DNA of 6,591 bases, taken from positions 1 through 6,591 of the forward strand of contig DYAA01000216.1 of the NCBI GenBank assembly GCA_019419405.1, given 5' to 3'. Position 1 is the stretch's first letter; each line of letters starts with the position of its first letter. Both the position numbers and the translations under genes were made by a program. The notes under the pieces were generated by a model, which was not told where the DNA came from, searched no databases, and was given only the letters and a program-made list of their open reading frames with translations. Source of the stretch: Collinsella sp. (GTDB taxonomy: Bacteria > Actinomycetota > Coriobacteriia > Coriobacteriales > Coriobacteriaceae). Shown piece after piece: positions 1 through 5,655 of this stretch.

Positions 1-253
1 CGGTCAGCAGGAGCGACATAACGCCCACCGGCACGGCAGCGGAAAGGTCATAAAACAAGCCGCTGCAAAAACCGCACACGACGGCACGGGTCGGGTCGCC
101 CGAGAACACGCTTAGGCACACCAGGATAATCATAAAGTTGACGCGACCGCCCGCAATGGAGATCTGCGGTGCCAGGCCTGCCTGCAGCAGCACGCACACA
201 ATGGCGGCGATTACAAACGTGCGGGAGCTCATCCCCTGCTCGTGTAGATCCAT
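1..253 (-). CDS. mreD: Rod shape-determining protein MreD, N-terminal half (cut by window edge)
   Basis: MreD is a small polytopic membrane protein of the elongasome. It works with MreC and RodA/PBP2 to guide lateral cell-wall synthesis. The 84 visible residues start MDLHEQGMSSR and hold three hydrophobic segments, at about residues 12-26, 39-52 and 58-83. The third contains GFCSGLFYDL followed by a VPVG turn, which matches the family hallmark G-x-x-x-G-L-x-x-D with a following P-x-G. Family members are about 160-180 residues, so roughly half is missing beyond position 1. I chose the ATG at 253 because the purine-rich TAGGGGG (267-261) lies 7 bases upstream of it. The alternative ATG at 259 would have a spacing of only one base. 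That ribosome site overlaps the mreC stop codon, so translation of the two genes is probably coupled. Identification is from motif and position right after mreC. Confidence 0.87.
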   Translation of the reverse strand, partial: MDLHEQGMSSRTFVIAAIVCVLLQAGLAPQISIAGGRVNFMIILVCLSVFSGDPTRAVVCGFCSGLFYDLSAAVPVGVMSLLLT

Positions 254-260
254 GGACATG

Positions 261-267
261 CCCCCTA
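261..267 (-). promoter_or_regulatory. Ribosome binding site of mreD, overlapping the mreC stop codon
   Basis: On the minus strand TAGGGGG includes the TAG stop of mreC and ends 7 bases before the ATG at 253. It decides between the two close ATG codons (259 and 253) in favour of 253 and suggests translational coupling with mreC. Confidence 0.6.
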
Positions 268-1263
268 TTCGCTCGAGCCGGAATCGGTCGTCTCGGACGT
301 GTCGGAACTGTCATCCGGGCTCTCGTCCTTCGTCTTGGTCGCAGCATCGCGCGACGTTCCCTGCGGCGTGCTGTTGGCCGTGTTCACGTCCTCATCCGAG
401 GCCGACTGTTCGTCGGTCAGCGAGGTAATGACCAGCACTTCCTCGTTGTTCTCGGCCGTCGTCTGGGCGCGCACCACAATGGTGTAGTACACGTCGTTAG
501 CCGATTTCTCAACAGACGAGACGGTGCCGAGCGGAAGACCCTTGGGGAACACACCGCCAATGCCCGAGGTCACGATGATGTCGCCAACCTTAACGTCGGA
601 ATCGACGCTCACATACTCAAGACGCAGCGTGCCGTCAGCCTGACCCTGCAGCATGCCCTGGGCGCGCGTGTCCTGCACCATAGCGGACACGCCCGAGTTC
701 TCGTCGCCAATCAGGCGCACGGTGGACGTCTTGGCCGAGACTTCGATGATCTGTCCGATAACACCAGCCGAACTCGTCACAGGCATGTTGATGGTAAGCC
801 CGTCTGTAGAACCCTTGTCGATGGTGACGGTCGAGGTCCAGGCATCGCCCGAGGCGCCGACGATTCGAGCTGCAGTGGACTTGAGGTTGTAGGTCGACTG
901 CAGACCGACCAGACCCTCCAGTCGCTCGGCGGTCTTTTGAGCCTCGGAGAGCTCGGCGACCTTAGAGGTCAGCTCCTCGTTTTGCTTCTTAAGCTCGTCA
1001 AGCGTGTCCTGCGACGCCGTAAGGTTAGAGAACACGTTACCGACCGCATTGAAGGGAGCCGCCACAGCCGAGCCCAGAAAACGCACCGGCGAGGTAATCG
1101 TCGTCACGCCCGAACGCACGGCATGAATCGGCCCCGTCTCGCCCTCGCGAATGTAAAACGTGAGCAGCAACACCGAAATCAGGCTGAAAACAATCAACGG
1201 GCGCATACCCGTTGATTGTCGCTTGGTATTCAGATTTGTGGAGAAACCCGAAGATCGTGCCAA
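265..1263 (-). CDS. mreC: Rod shape-determining protein MreC
   Basis: MreC is a bitopic membrane protein that bridges MreB/MreD to the periplasmic or extracellular penicillin-binding proteins during wall elongation. The 332-residue product has a short cytosolic N-terminus, one transmembrane helix (about 22-38), a coiled-coil stretch (about 84-120, with LKKQNEELTSKVAEL) and then the two six-stranded beta-barrel subdomains (about 125-280). The most diagnostic stretch is GDIIVTSGIGG with FPKGLPLGTV (about 227-248), which is strongly conserved in MreC. After about residue 282 comes a tail of some 50 residues rich in Ser, Thr, Asp and Glu and predicted to be disordered. The start is a TTG at 1263, supported by AAAGGTGG (1278-1271) 7 bases upstream. 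An in-frame ATG at 1206 (MRPLIV) would remove the cytosolic segment and has only a weak ribosome site. The gene lies 21 bases after the mreB stop, in one operon. Confidence 0.95.
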   Translation of the reverse strand: MARSSGFSTNLNTKRQSTGMRPLIVFSLISVLLLTFYIREGETGPIHAVRSGVTTITSPVRFLGSAVAAPFNAVGNVFSNLTASQDTLDELKKQNEELTSKVAELSEAQKTAERLEGLVGLQSTYNLKSTAARIVGASGDAWTSTVTIDKGSTDGLTINMPVTSSAGVIGQIIEVSAKTSTVRLIGDENSGVSAMVQDTRAQGMLQGQADGTLRLEYVSVDSDVKVGDIIVTSGIGGVFPKGLPLGTVSSVEKSANDVYYTIVVRAQTTAENNEEVLVITSLTDEQSASDEDVNTANSTPQGTSRDAATKTKDESPDDSSDTSETTDSGSSE

Positions 1264-1270
1264 ATGGAAT

Positions 1271-1278
1271 CCACCTTT
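1271..1278 (-). promoter_or_regulatory. Ribosome binding site that fixes the TTG start of mreC
   Basis: AAAGGTGG on the minus strand lies in the 21-base gap between mreB and mreC, 7 bases before the TTG at 1263. No ATG or GTG in this frame is equally well placed. Confidence 0.7.
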
Positions 1279-1284
1279 TGGAAA

Positions 1285-2328
1285 TTAAGCATTGGTCTGG
1301 ACGAAGCCGCCATCAAACGCATTGGCCTCGAGCACGCGGGCACAGCCGTTAACAACGTTATCGAGCGCCGTGGGGCTGACGTTGACCGAAACGCCGGTCT
1401 CATCGCGCAGGCGCACGTCGAGACCGCGCAGCAGCGCGCCGCCACCGGTCAGCAAAATGCCGTAGTACATAAGGTCCGAGGCAAGATCGGGAGGCGTAGC
1501 GTCGAGTGCGTCCTTGACGGCCTTGGCCATCTCGTCGAGCGGCTTGTTGAGCGCGCGACGAATCTCCTCGCTCTCGATGCGCACGGTCTTGGGCAGACCG
1601 GTGATCACGTCGCGGCCGTTGACCTCGACGTCGAGCTCGTCCTTGAGCGGCACGGCGGAGCCGACCTTGATCTTGATGTCCTCTGCCGTACGCTCGCCGA
1701 TGGCCAGGTTGTAGGCATCGCGAACGTGCGTGAGGATGGCCTGATCGAACTCGTCGCCGGCAATACGGATGGACTGCGAGACGACGATGCCGCCCATGGC
1801 GATAACGGCAACCTCGGTGGTACCGCCACCGATGTCGATGACCATGGAGCCGGTGGGCTCCTCGACGGGCAGGTCGGCGCCGATAGCGGCGGCCATAGGC
1901 TCTTCGATCAGATAGGCCTGGCGGGCACCGGCCTGGATCGTGGCCTCAAAGACAGCACGTTTCTCGACCGACGTGACACCGGAGGGAACGCAGACGACAA
2001 CGCGCGGACGCGGAGTCCACGGATAGCGCTTCTCGGACGCCTTGTCGATAAAGTAGCGAAGCATGGCCTCGGTAACATCGAAGTCGGCGATAACGCCGTC
2101 CTTAAGGGGACGAACGGCCACAATGTTGCCGGGTGTACGGCCGAGCATGCGCTTTGCCTCGATACCGACCGCCAGGATGCGCTCGTCGTTCTTGTCGATG
2201 GCGACAACAGAGGGCTCGCGAATGACGATGCCCTTGCCGCGCACGGAGACAAGCGTATTGGCGGTGCCGAGGTCGATGGCAAGATCGCCCGCATAGCTAC
2301 CGAAGAACATATCCATCAAAGAAAACAA
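1285..2328 (-). CDS. mreB: Rod shape-determining protein MreB (bacterial actin homologue)
   Basis: MreB is an ATP-binding actin-like protein that forms membrane-bound filaments and orients the elongasome. The 347-residue length is normal for the family. Visible nucleotide-binding motifs are phosphate 1 (DLGTANT, 19-25), the IEEPMAAAIGADLPV block (141-155) with the catalytic glutamate region, phosphate 2 (DIGGGTTEVAVI, 165-176) and the adenosine motif (GILLTGGGALLRGLD, 280-294). The N-terminus MFSLMDMFFG is hydrophobic, consistent with peripheral membrane attachment. The start is TTG at 2328, with AGGAG (2338-2334) 5 bases upstream. The ATG four codons later (2316) is 17 bases from that site and so less likely. 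It is first of the mreBCD run and follows a 115-base non-coding gap. Mbl, the MreB paralogue of some Gram-positives, is an alternative name for such proteins. The adjacent mreC and mreD favour MreB. Confidence 0.97.
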   Translation of the reverse strand: MFSLMDMFFGSYAGDLAIDLGTANTLVSVRGKGIVIREPSVVAIDKNDERILAVGIEAKRMLGRTPGNIVAVRPLKDGVIADFDVTEAMLRYFIDKASEKRYPWTPRPRVVVCVPSGVTSVEKRAVFEATIQAGARQAYLIEEPMAAAIGADLPVEEPTGSMVIDIGGGTTEVAVIAMGGIVVSQSIRIAGDEFDQAILTHVRDAYNLAIGERTAEDIKIKVGSAVPLKDELDVEVNGRDVITGLPKTVRIESEEIRRALNKPLDEMAKAVKDALDATPPDLASDLMYYGILLTGGGALLRGLDVRLRDETGVSVNVSPTALDNVVNGCARVLEANAFDGGFVQTNA

Positions 2329-2333
2329 CGCAA

Positions 2334-2338
2334 CTCCT
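2334..2338 (-). promoter_or_regulatory. Ribosome binding site that fixes the TTG start of mreB
   Basis: AGGAG on the minus strand ends 5 bases before the TTG at 2328. The spacing is right for TTG and too long for the in-frame ATG at 2316. Confidence 0.7.
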
Positions 2339-2360
2339 GATGTGTTGGATGATTGCTGGA

Positions 2361-2384
2361 AAACTACTAGCTCATCATACTAGC
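2361..2384 (-). repeat. Tandem 7-base repeat in the mreB leader, overlapping a weak promoter-like region
   Basis: TACTAGC (plus strand) occurs at 2365-2371 and again at 2378-2384, a 13-base period close to one helical turn and a little more. Each copy contains the palindrome CTAG. Minus-strand hexamers TTGCGC (2388-2383) and TAGTTT (2366-2361), 16 bases apart, could be a weak promoter for mreB. They match the sigma-70 consensus at only about half the positions. TAGTAT (2382-2377) is another possible -10 element without a matching -35. The repeat might be an operator, but no regulator is implied by the window. Confidence 0.35.
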
Positions 2385-2388
2385 GCAA

Positions 2389-2421
2389 GCCCGGCACCTC
2401 ACTTGCGGTGAAGCGCCGGGC
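2389..2421 (-). terminator. GC-rich hairpin between the TPR gene and mreB, possible weak terminator or attenuator
   Basis: GCCCGGC (2389-2395) pairs perfectly with GCCGGGC (2415-2421). The stem continues with two mismatches to a TCAC/GTGA helix, leaving a 5-base loop at 2403-2407. It lies 22 bases after the TPR stop codon, where a terminator is expected. On the minus strand the stem is followed by TTGCGC, not a run of U, so termination would be inefficient or factor-dependent. TAGC (2381-2384) and GCTA (2425-2428) can also pair outside the main stem. Other roles, such as RNA processing or stability, are equally possible. Confidence 0.45.
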
Positions 2422-2443
2422 AAAGCTAAATCCCATAAGGTCA

Positions 2444-3748
2444 CTACTGGTTGTCAGCAGCCGAGAAATCCATATCGAGCGAGGAAACGGCCCAGCCGAT
2501 ATGGTTGTCGGAGCGCACGAATTTGACGGTGTACTCCTGCTCGCCTCCCTTGGACAGCGATGCCTTCACCTTGGCGGTCGTCTCGGTCATGGACTGATCC
2601 ATGCCCTCGACGGACACGGTGGCACCCTGCGGAATCGAGGAGATGATCATCGACTTGGCGTCCTCGGACAGGCTCGAGGCCAGGCAAGACTCGGCCTTTG
2701 CGGTGTCACCGTCGCCGGCAGCCTGGAACAGATCGGTAACGACAGACTCCTGAGACGGGAAGCCAAAGCCGCGCGTGTAAGCAAAGCCCAGACCGCCCGC
2801 GGCGATCAAAATGAGCAGAAGCAGCACGATGAAGACTTTGAGACCCGTGTGGCGATGGCGACGACGGACCTTGGCCTGCTTGCGGTCCTGACGGTCCTGC
2901 TGGACCATCTCGGACTCGGACAGCGTAAAGAAGCCGGTGTCCGAGGGATCGGGCATAAACTGACCGGTCGCGCCCGTAGGATCGAGCGGATCGACGGCAG
3001 GAGCGTCCATCGCGGGCGCCGGAGCCGTGGCCATAGCCGTTTGGGCAGACAGCGCGGCAAGCGAATCGTGCACGCGGGCAAGCTCGTCGGCCTGCTCGGA
3101 GGTGAGCTGGTAGATGCCATCGGCAGTAGCGGCGTTAAAGGCGTCGAGTGCGTCGGAGGGACGGCCGGCGGCAGAAAGCGCCTGACCCATGCCGGCGTTG
3201 AGCGCACGCGTGTCGTCGCGGGGGCCGGCAAAGTCGATAGCCGTGCGGTAGGTCTCCACGGCATCCGCCGGACGGCCGAGTTTAATGAAGCAACGACCGA
3301 GCTCGCCGAGTGCGGCGGCAGGAGCCGGATTGGCGCCGTCGATGGCGGCCTGACGGAAGGCAGTACCCGCGTTGGCATAGTCGCCCGACTGGAACAGCGC
3401 GTTACCCAGGCCCAGATAGGCCTTAAACGGCGTGGCATAGGAAGCATCCTGCGTAGCAGCAGAGAACGCCTGGGCGGCCGTCGTGTAGTCGCCCACGGCG
3501 GCGAGCGCCTTGCCGCGGTTGGTGAGCAGCGCGCCGCGCTTGCCGTAGGTGCCGTCGTTGAGGGCGGCGGCATAGGCCTCGGCGGCCTCGGCATACATGC
3601 CCAGGTGCATCAAGGCGTTGCCACGAAGGTGATCGGCCTCGCCCATAATCTCATCGGGAGTCTTTGCCGCCCCAAGCATCTGGGCTGCAGCGGAAAAATC
3701 ACCCGCGCGGTAAGCGGCGCGGCCCTGTTGGATCAGCTGGCTATTCAA
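2444..3748 (-). CDS. TPR-repeat single-pass membrane protein, function unknown
   Basis: The 434-residue product begins with about six tetratricopeptide-like helical pairs (roughly residues 4-208), recognisable by repeats such as GNALMHLGMYAEAAEAY, GKALAAVGDYTTAAQAF and GNALFQSGDYANAGTAF. A Pro/Ala/Asp-rich linker (about 238-285) follows. Next come a basic juxtamembrane stretch (KVRRRHRH, 293-300) and one transmembrane helix (about 303-325). The C-terminal domain of about 110 residues should lie outside the cell, since the basic flank is on the N-terminal side. TPRs usually hold protein partners, so a cytosolic scaffold linked to an external domain is a reasonable inference. The partner is unknown. 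The domain after the helix opens with a helix resembling NTF2-like or DUF4878 folds (SVVTDLFQAAGDGDTAKAE), but this is weak. The start is TTG at 3748, with AAAGGGGA 5 bases upstream. The gene sits 11 bases after the cyclophilin stop, so the two are almost certainly one transcript. Confidence 0.85.
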   Translation of the reverse strand: MNSQLIQQGRAAYRAGDFSAAAQMLGAAKTPDEIMGEADHLRGNALMHLGMYAEAAEAYAAALNDGTYGKRGALLTNRGKALAAVGDYTTAAQAFSAATQDASYATPFKAYLGLGNALFQSGDYANAGTAFRQAAIDGANPAPAAALGELGRCFIKLGRPADAVETYRTAIDFAGPRDDTRALNAGMGQALSAAGRPSDALDAFNAATADGIYQLTSEQADELARVHDSLAALSAQTAMATAPAPAMDAPAVDPLDPTGATGQFMPDPSDTGFFTLSESEMVQQDRQDRKQAKVRRRHRHTGLKVFIVLLLLILIAAGGLGFAYTRGFGFPSQESVVTDLFQAAGDGDTAKAESCLASSLSEDAKSMIISSIPQGATVSVEGMDQSMTETTAKVKASLSKGGEQEYTVKFVRSDNHIGWAVSSLDMDFSAADNQ

Positions 3749-3753
3749 GGAAG

Positions 3754-3761
3754 TCCCCTTT
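3754..3761 (-). promoter_or_regulatory. Ribosome binding site of the TPR gene, overlapping the cyclophilin stop codon
   Basis: AAAGGGGA on the minus strand shares bases with the TAA stop (3762-3760) of the cyclophilin gene and ends 5 bases before the TTG at 3748. This supports the TTG start and translational coupling. Confidence 0.65.
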
Positions 3762-4302
3762 ACTCGTGAACGATCTCGACGTGGACGATCTCGTCGCCGG
3801 CACGCAGCTGCGAAATCACATCGAGACCCTCGACCGTGGTACCAAAGACGGTGTAACCGGAATCGAGGTTATGCTGGGCACCCAGGCAGAAGTAGAACTG
3901 CGAACCCGCGGAATCGGGGTCCATGGAGCGTGCCATGGCAAGGGCGCCATCGACATGGCTGTTGCGCGGATTGGTGGCAAACTCGCCCTTGATGCAGTAG
4001 CCGGGGCCACCGGTACCGGGCATGCCGTCGGGGCCCTCAAGACCGGCAGCGACGTCGGCGCCGGACATATCGCGGGTATTGGGGTCGCCACCCTGAATGA
4101 CAAAGCCGGGCACATAGCGATGGAACTTAAGGCCATCATAGAAACCCATCGTGGAAAGCTCGCAGAAGTTCGCGACATGAATGGGAGCGCCCTCGCCGTC
4201 AAACTTGACCTTGATGGTACCCTTCGACGTCTCGATTACGGCGCACTCGTCGCCGGCAAGCTGATACTCGGGCGTGTAGAGCTCTTTCTTAAAACCAAAC
4301 AT
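3760..4302 (-). CDS. Cyclophilin-type peptidyl-prolyl cis-trans isomerase
   Basis: This enzyme catalyses cis-trans isomerisation of peptide bonds before proline and assists protein folding. The 180-residue product is a single cyclophilin domain with a 20-residue N-terminal extension. Hallmarks are FHRYVPGFVIQGGDP (60-74), which carries the catalytic arginine (R62) and the F67/Q70 pocket residues. GSQFYFCLG (133-141) and YTVFG (150-154) follow. The family forms of these are GSQFFI and HTVFG. There is no signal peptide or lipobox, so it should be cytosolic. The ATG at 4302 is preceded by a near-perfect ribosome site, AGGAAGGA (4315-4308), at 5 bases. The gene has its own promoter and is first in a probable two-gene unit with the TPR membrane protein. 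PpiA or PpiB names are used for such enzymes, but I cannot choose between them. Confidence 0.95.
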   Translation of the reverse strand: MFGFKKELYTPEYQLAGDECAVIETSKGTIKVKFDGEGAPIHVANFCELSTMGFYDGLKFHRYVPGFVIQGGDPNTRDMSGADVAAGLEGPDGMPGTGGPGYCIKGEFATNPRNSHVDGALAMARSMDPDSAGSQFYFCLGAQHNLDSGYTVFGTTVEGLDVISQLRAGDEIVHVEIVHE

Positions 4303-4307
4303 GTGGT

Positions 4308-4315
4308 TCCTTCCT
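4308..4315 (-). promoter_or_regulatory. Strong ribosome binding site of the cyclophilin gene
   Basis: AGGAAGGA on the minus strand lies 5 bases before the ATG at 4302. It is among the strongest Shine-Dalgarno matches in the window, suggesting high expression. Confidence 0.7.
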
Positions 4316-4341
4316 CGTGCATTTAAAGCATATTTGTACGA

Positions 4342-4371
4342 ATTGTAGCAATAAGCACAGGCTTACATCAA
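4342..4371 (-). promoter_or_regulatory. Sigma-70-type promoter with extended -10, upstream of the cyclophilin gene
   Basis: On the minus strand, TTGATG (4371-4366) is followed after 18 bases by TACAAT (4347-4342). The -10 is preceded by TGC, giving an extended -10 element. The -10 matches the TATAAT consensus at five of six positions and the -35 matches TTGACA at four of six. Transcription would start near 4335, giving a leader of about 33 bases with the ribosome site near its 3' end. It lies in the 107-base gap after the zinc-ribbon gene, where no convincing terminator was seen, so some read-through from upstream is possible. Confidence 0.65.
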
Positions 4372-4409
4372 TTGCGCACGTAGGTTATGCCGACTATGGC
4401 GAACTAATT

Positions 4410-5552
4410 TTAGGAACGCTGCTGCGGCTTCCAGGAACCCACATTGGCGTCGTACTGGTTCAGCGCGCTGTTGCCGCCCTGCGCGATGGGCGCCAGGATC
4501 TCGCTTTGGTGGGAACTCATCGACTCGCCATCGGGAATGGCCAGCGAGATATCCCAGCTCTGGCAGATCACGTCAACGCGCTCATACATCCACTCGGCAA
4601 GCTGCTTTAGGTGGGCGATGTCGTCCGCATAGACCGTATCGTCCTGTACTTTCAGGTTGTTAAGCTCATCTTGCGTCTTTTTGATCTGGTCGCGCAGGGC
4701 GTAGGCACTCTGCGACAGCTCCTGACGGGTGGACAGCGGAGTTCGAAGATAGCCGTTGTTAAAGGAATCGATGACCTCGCCGATCTGGTCCTCGTCACCG
4801 TAGGACACAATGGTCTGATACAGACCGTCGAGCCTGGTATAGAGCTGATCATCGGTGAGCACGGTTTCTTCCTGGACCACCTCGGCAGAATCGTCTTGCT
4901 TGGTATCGTCCTCAGTCGCCTCGCCCTTTTGACGCGTGGGGAAGGTGGTTTGTGCAGCTTGGCCAAACTGGTCATAGAAGCCAGGCATGACACCCATGGG
5001 ATCGGTCGTCACGAACCAATAGGCACCGCCGCAAACGACGGCAAGGACCGCGATGACGATGAGCGGCTTGGGGATATGACGCTTGTGCTTGTGATAGGCG
5101 TCCTCGTCGGGATGCACCTTGCGCTTGGGTTTTTGAGCATCGTCATGCAGGGAAACGGGCGTGGGAATATCGACCTTGGGGATACCGAAATCCTTATCGA
5201 AAGCCGGCAGCACGCAGGTCTCATTGGGGTCAGCGGCGTCCGAAAGCACCGCAGCGGCAGAGGCCGGCGCATGCGGCACCTCGGTATCGATCTGCTCTTG
5301 CGTTAGGCGCGGAAAGCCCGCCGTGCGGCCCGCTGCCAGGTCGGATGCTGCCGCATCCTCGGAGAGGATACCCGGAGCGGGGCGTCCGCATTTGGGGCAC
5401 GTACGATCATGCGGAGAAAGACGGGCACCGCAGCCCTCACAGAACACGAATTCGGTGTGCTCGGGACCATCGCCCGGACCCACATAGGCGTTGCAGTAGG
5501 GGCAGAACGAGGCGCCGTCCTCGATAGTCTTAAGGCAATGCGGGCAGATCAC
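4410..5552 (-). CDS. Double zinc-ribbon single-pass membrane protein, function unknown
   Basis: The 380-residue product starts with two zinc ribbons. C3/C6 with C17/C20 (CPHC and CPYC) form the first, and C38/C41 with C52/C55 (CEGC and CPKC) form the second. An acidic, Ala-rich linker (about 60-140) and a His/Lys-rich juxtamembrane segment (AYHKHKRH) lead into one transmembrane helix (about 152-171). The remaining 210 residues should lie outside the cell. They include an acidic low-complexity stretch (about 199-220) and helical, partly coiled-coil sequence (about 225-330, with LRDQIKKTQDELNNL). I chose the GTG at 5552 because AGAGGA (5562-5557) sits 4 bases before it and the first zinc ribbon starts at residue 3. 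A TTG at 5573 would add seven residues but has no ribosome site. Zinc ribbons fused to a membrane helix are common in Gram-positive proteins of unknown role. I do not recognise the external domain. Confidence 0.85.
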   Translation of the reverse strand: MICPHCLKTIEDGASFCPYCNAYVGPGDGPEHTEFVFCEGCGARLSPHDRTCPKCGRPAPGILSEDAAASDLAAGRTAGFPRLTQEQIDTEVPHAPASAAAVLSDAADPNETCVLPAFDKDFGIPKVDIPTPVSLHDDAQKPKRKVHPDEDAYHKHKRHIPKPLIVIAVLAVVCGGAYWFVTTDPMGVMPGFYDQFGQAAQTTFPTRQKGEATEDDTKQDDSAEVVQEETVLTDDQLYTRLDGLYQTIVSYGDEDQIGEVIDSFNNGYLRTPLSTRQELSQSAYALRDQIKKTQDELNNLKVQDDTVYADDIAHLKQLAEWMYERVDVICQSWDISLAIPDGESMSSHQSEILAPIAQGGNSALNQYDANVGSWKPQQRS

Positions 5553-5556
5553 GGCA

Positions 5557-5562
5557 TCCTCT
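5557..5562 (-). promoter_or_regulatory. Ribosome binding site that selects the GTG start of the zinc-ribbon gene
   Basis: AGAGGA on the minus strand ends 4 bases before the GTG at 5552. The competing upstream TTG at 5573 is preceded by the AT-rich TTATTTGAA, with no Shine-Dalgarno match. Confidence 0.6.
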
Positions 5563-5589
5563 TTTCGAAGCAATTCAAATAATCGAGGT

Positions 5590-5645
5590 TAGAGCATAAC
5601 ATCGCCACGGCCCTACAGGAGCAAGGCACCAATTCAACATCGCCA
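5590..5645 (-). promoter_or_regulatory. Intergenic region upstream of the zinc-ribbon gene: repeats and a weak promoter candidate
   Basis: The 103-base gap between the ATPase and zinc-ribbon genes contains a 10-base direct repeat (AACATCGCCA on the plus strand, at 5598-5607 and 5636-5645, 38 bases apart). A minus-strand TGTTATGCT at 5601-5593 resembles an extended -10 element. The nearest -35-like hexamer, TTGCTC, lies 20 bases further upstream, so the promoter is uncertain. No clear terminator hairpin with a U-run follows the ATPase stop. Confidence 0.3.
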
Positions 5646-5655
5646 GGGCGCGTAG

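Noticed and set aside
1216..2340. A long plus-strand open frame of 374 codons lying antisense to mreB, and similar ones at 169-1215, 2408-3769, 3664-4326 and 4611-5306.
   Set aside because: They mirror well-supported minus-strand genes, and their translations are Gly/Arg/His-rich with no family motifs. Open antisense frames are expected in GC-rich coding DNA.
4319..4329. Near-palindrome GCATTTAAAGC in the cyclophilin leader.
   Set aside because: It is a short AT-core palindrome with one mismatched pair, likely by chance in AT-rich leader sequence. No second copy was seen.
4373..4409. Possible terminator after the zinc-ribbon gene (GCC/GGC stem).
   Set aside because: Only three base pairs form around a 6-base loop and no U-run follows.
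5571..5573. TTG at 5573 as the start of the zinc-ribbon protein.
   Set aside because: It has no Shine-Dalgarno site, while the GTG at 5552 has AGAGGA at the right distance and places the first zinc ribbon at the N-terminus.
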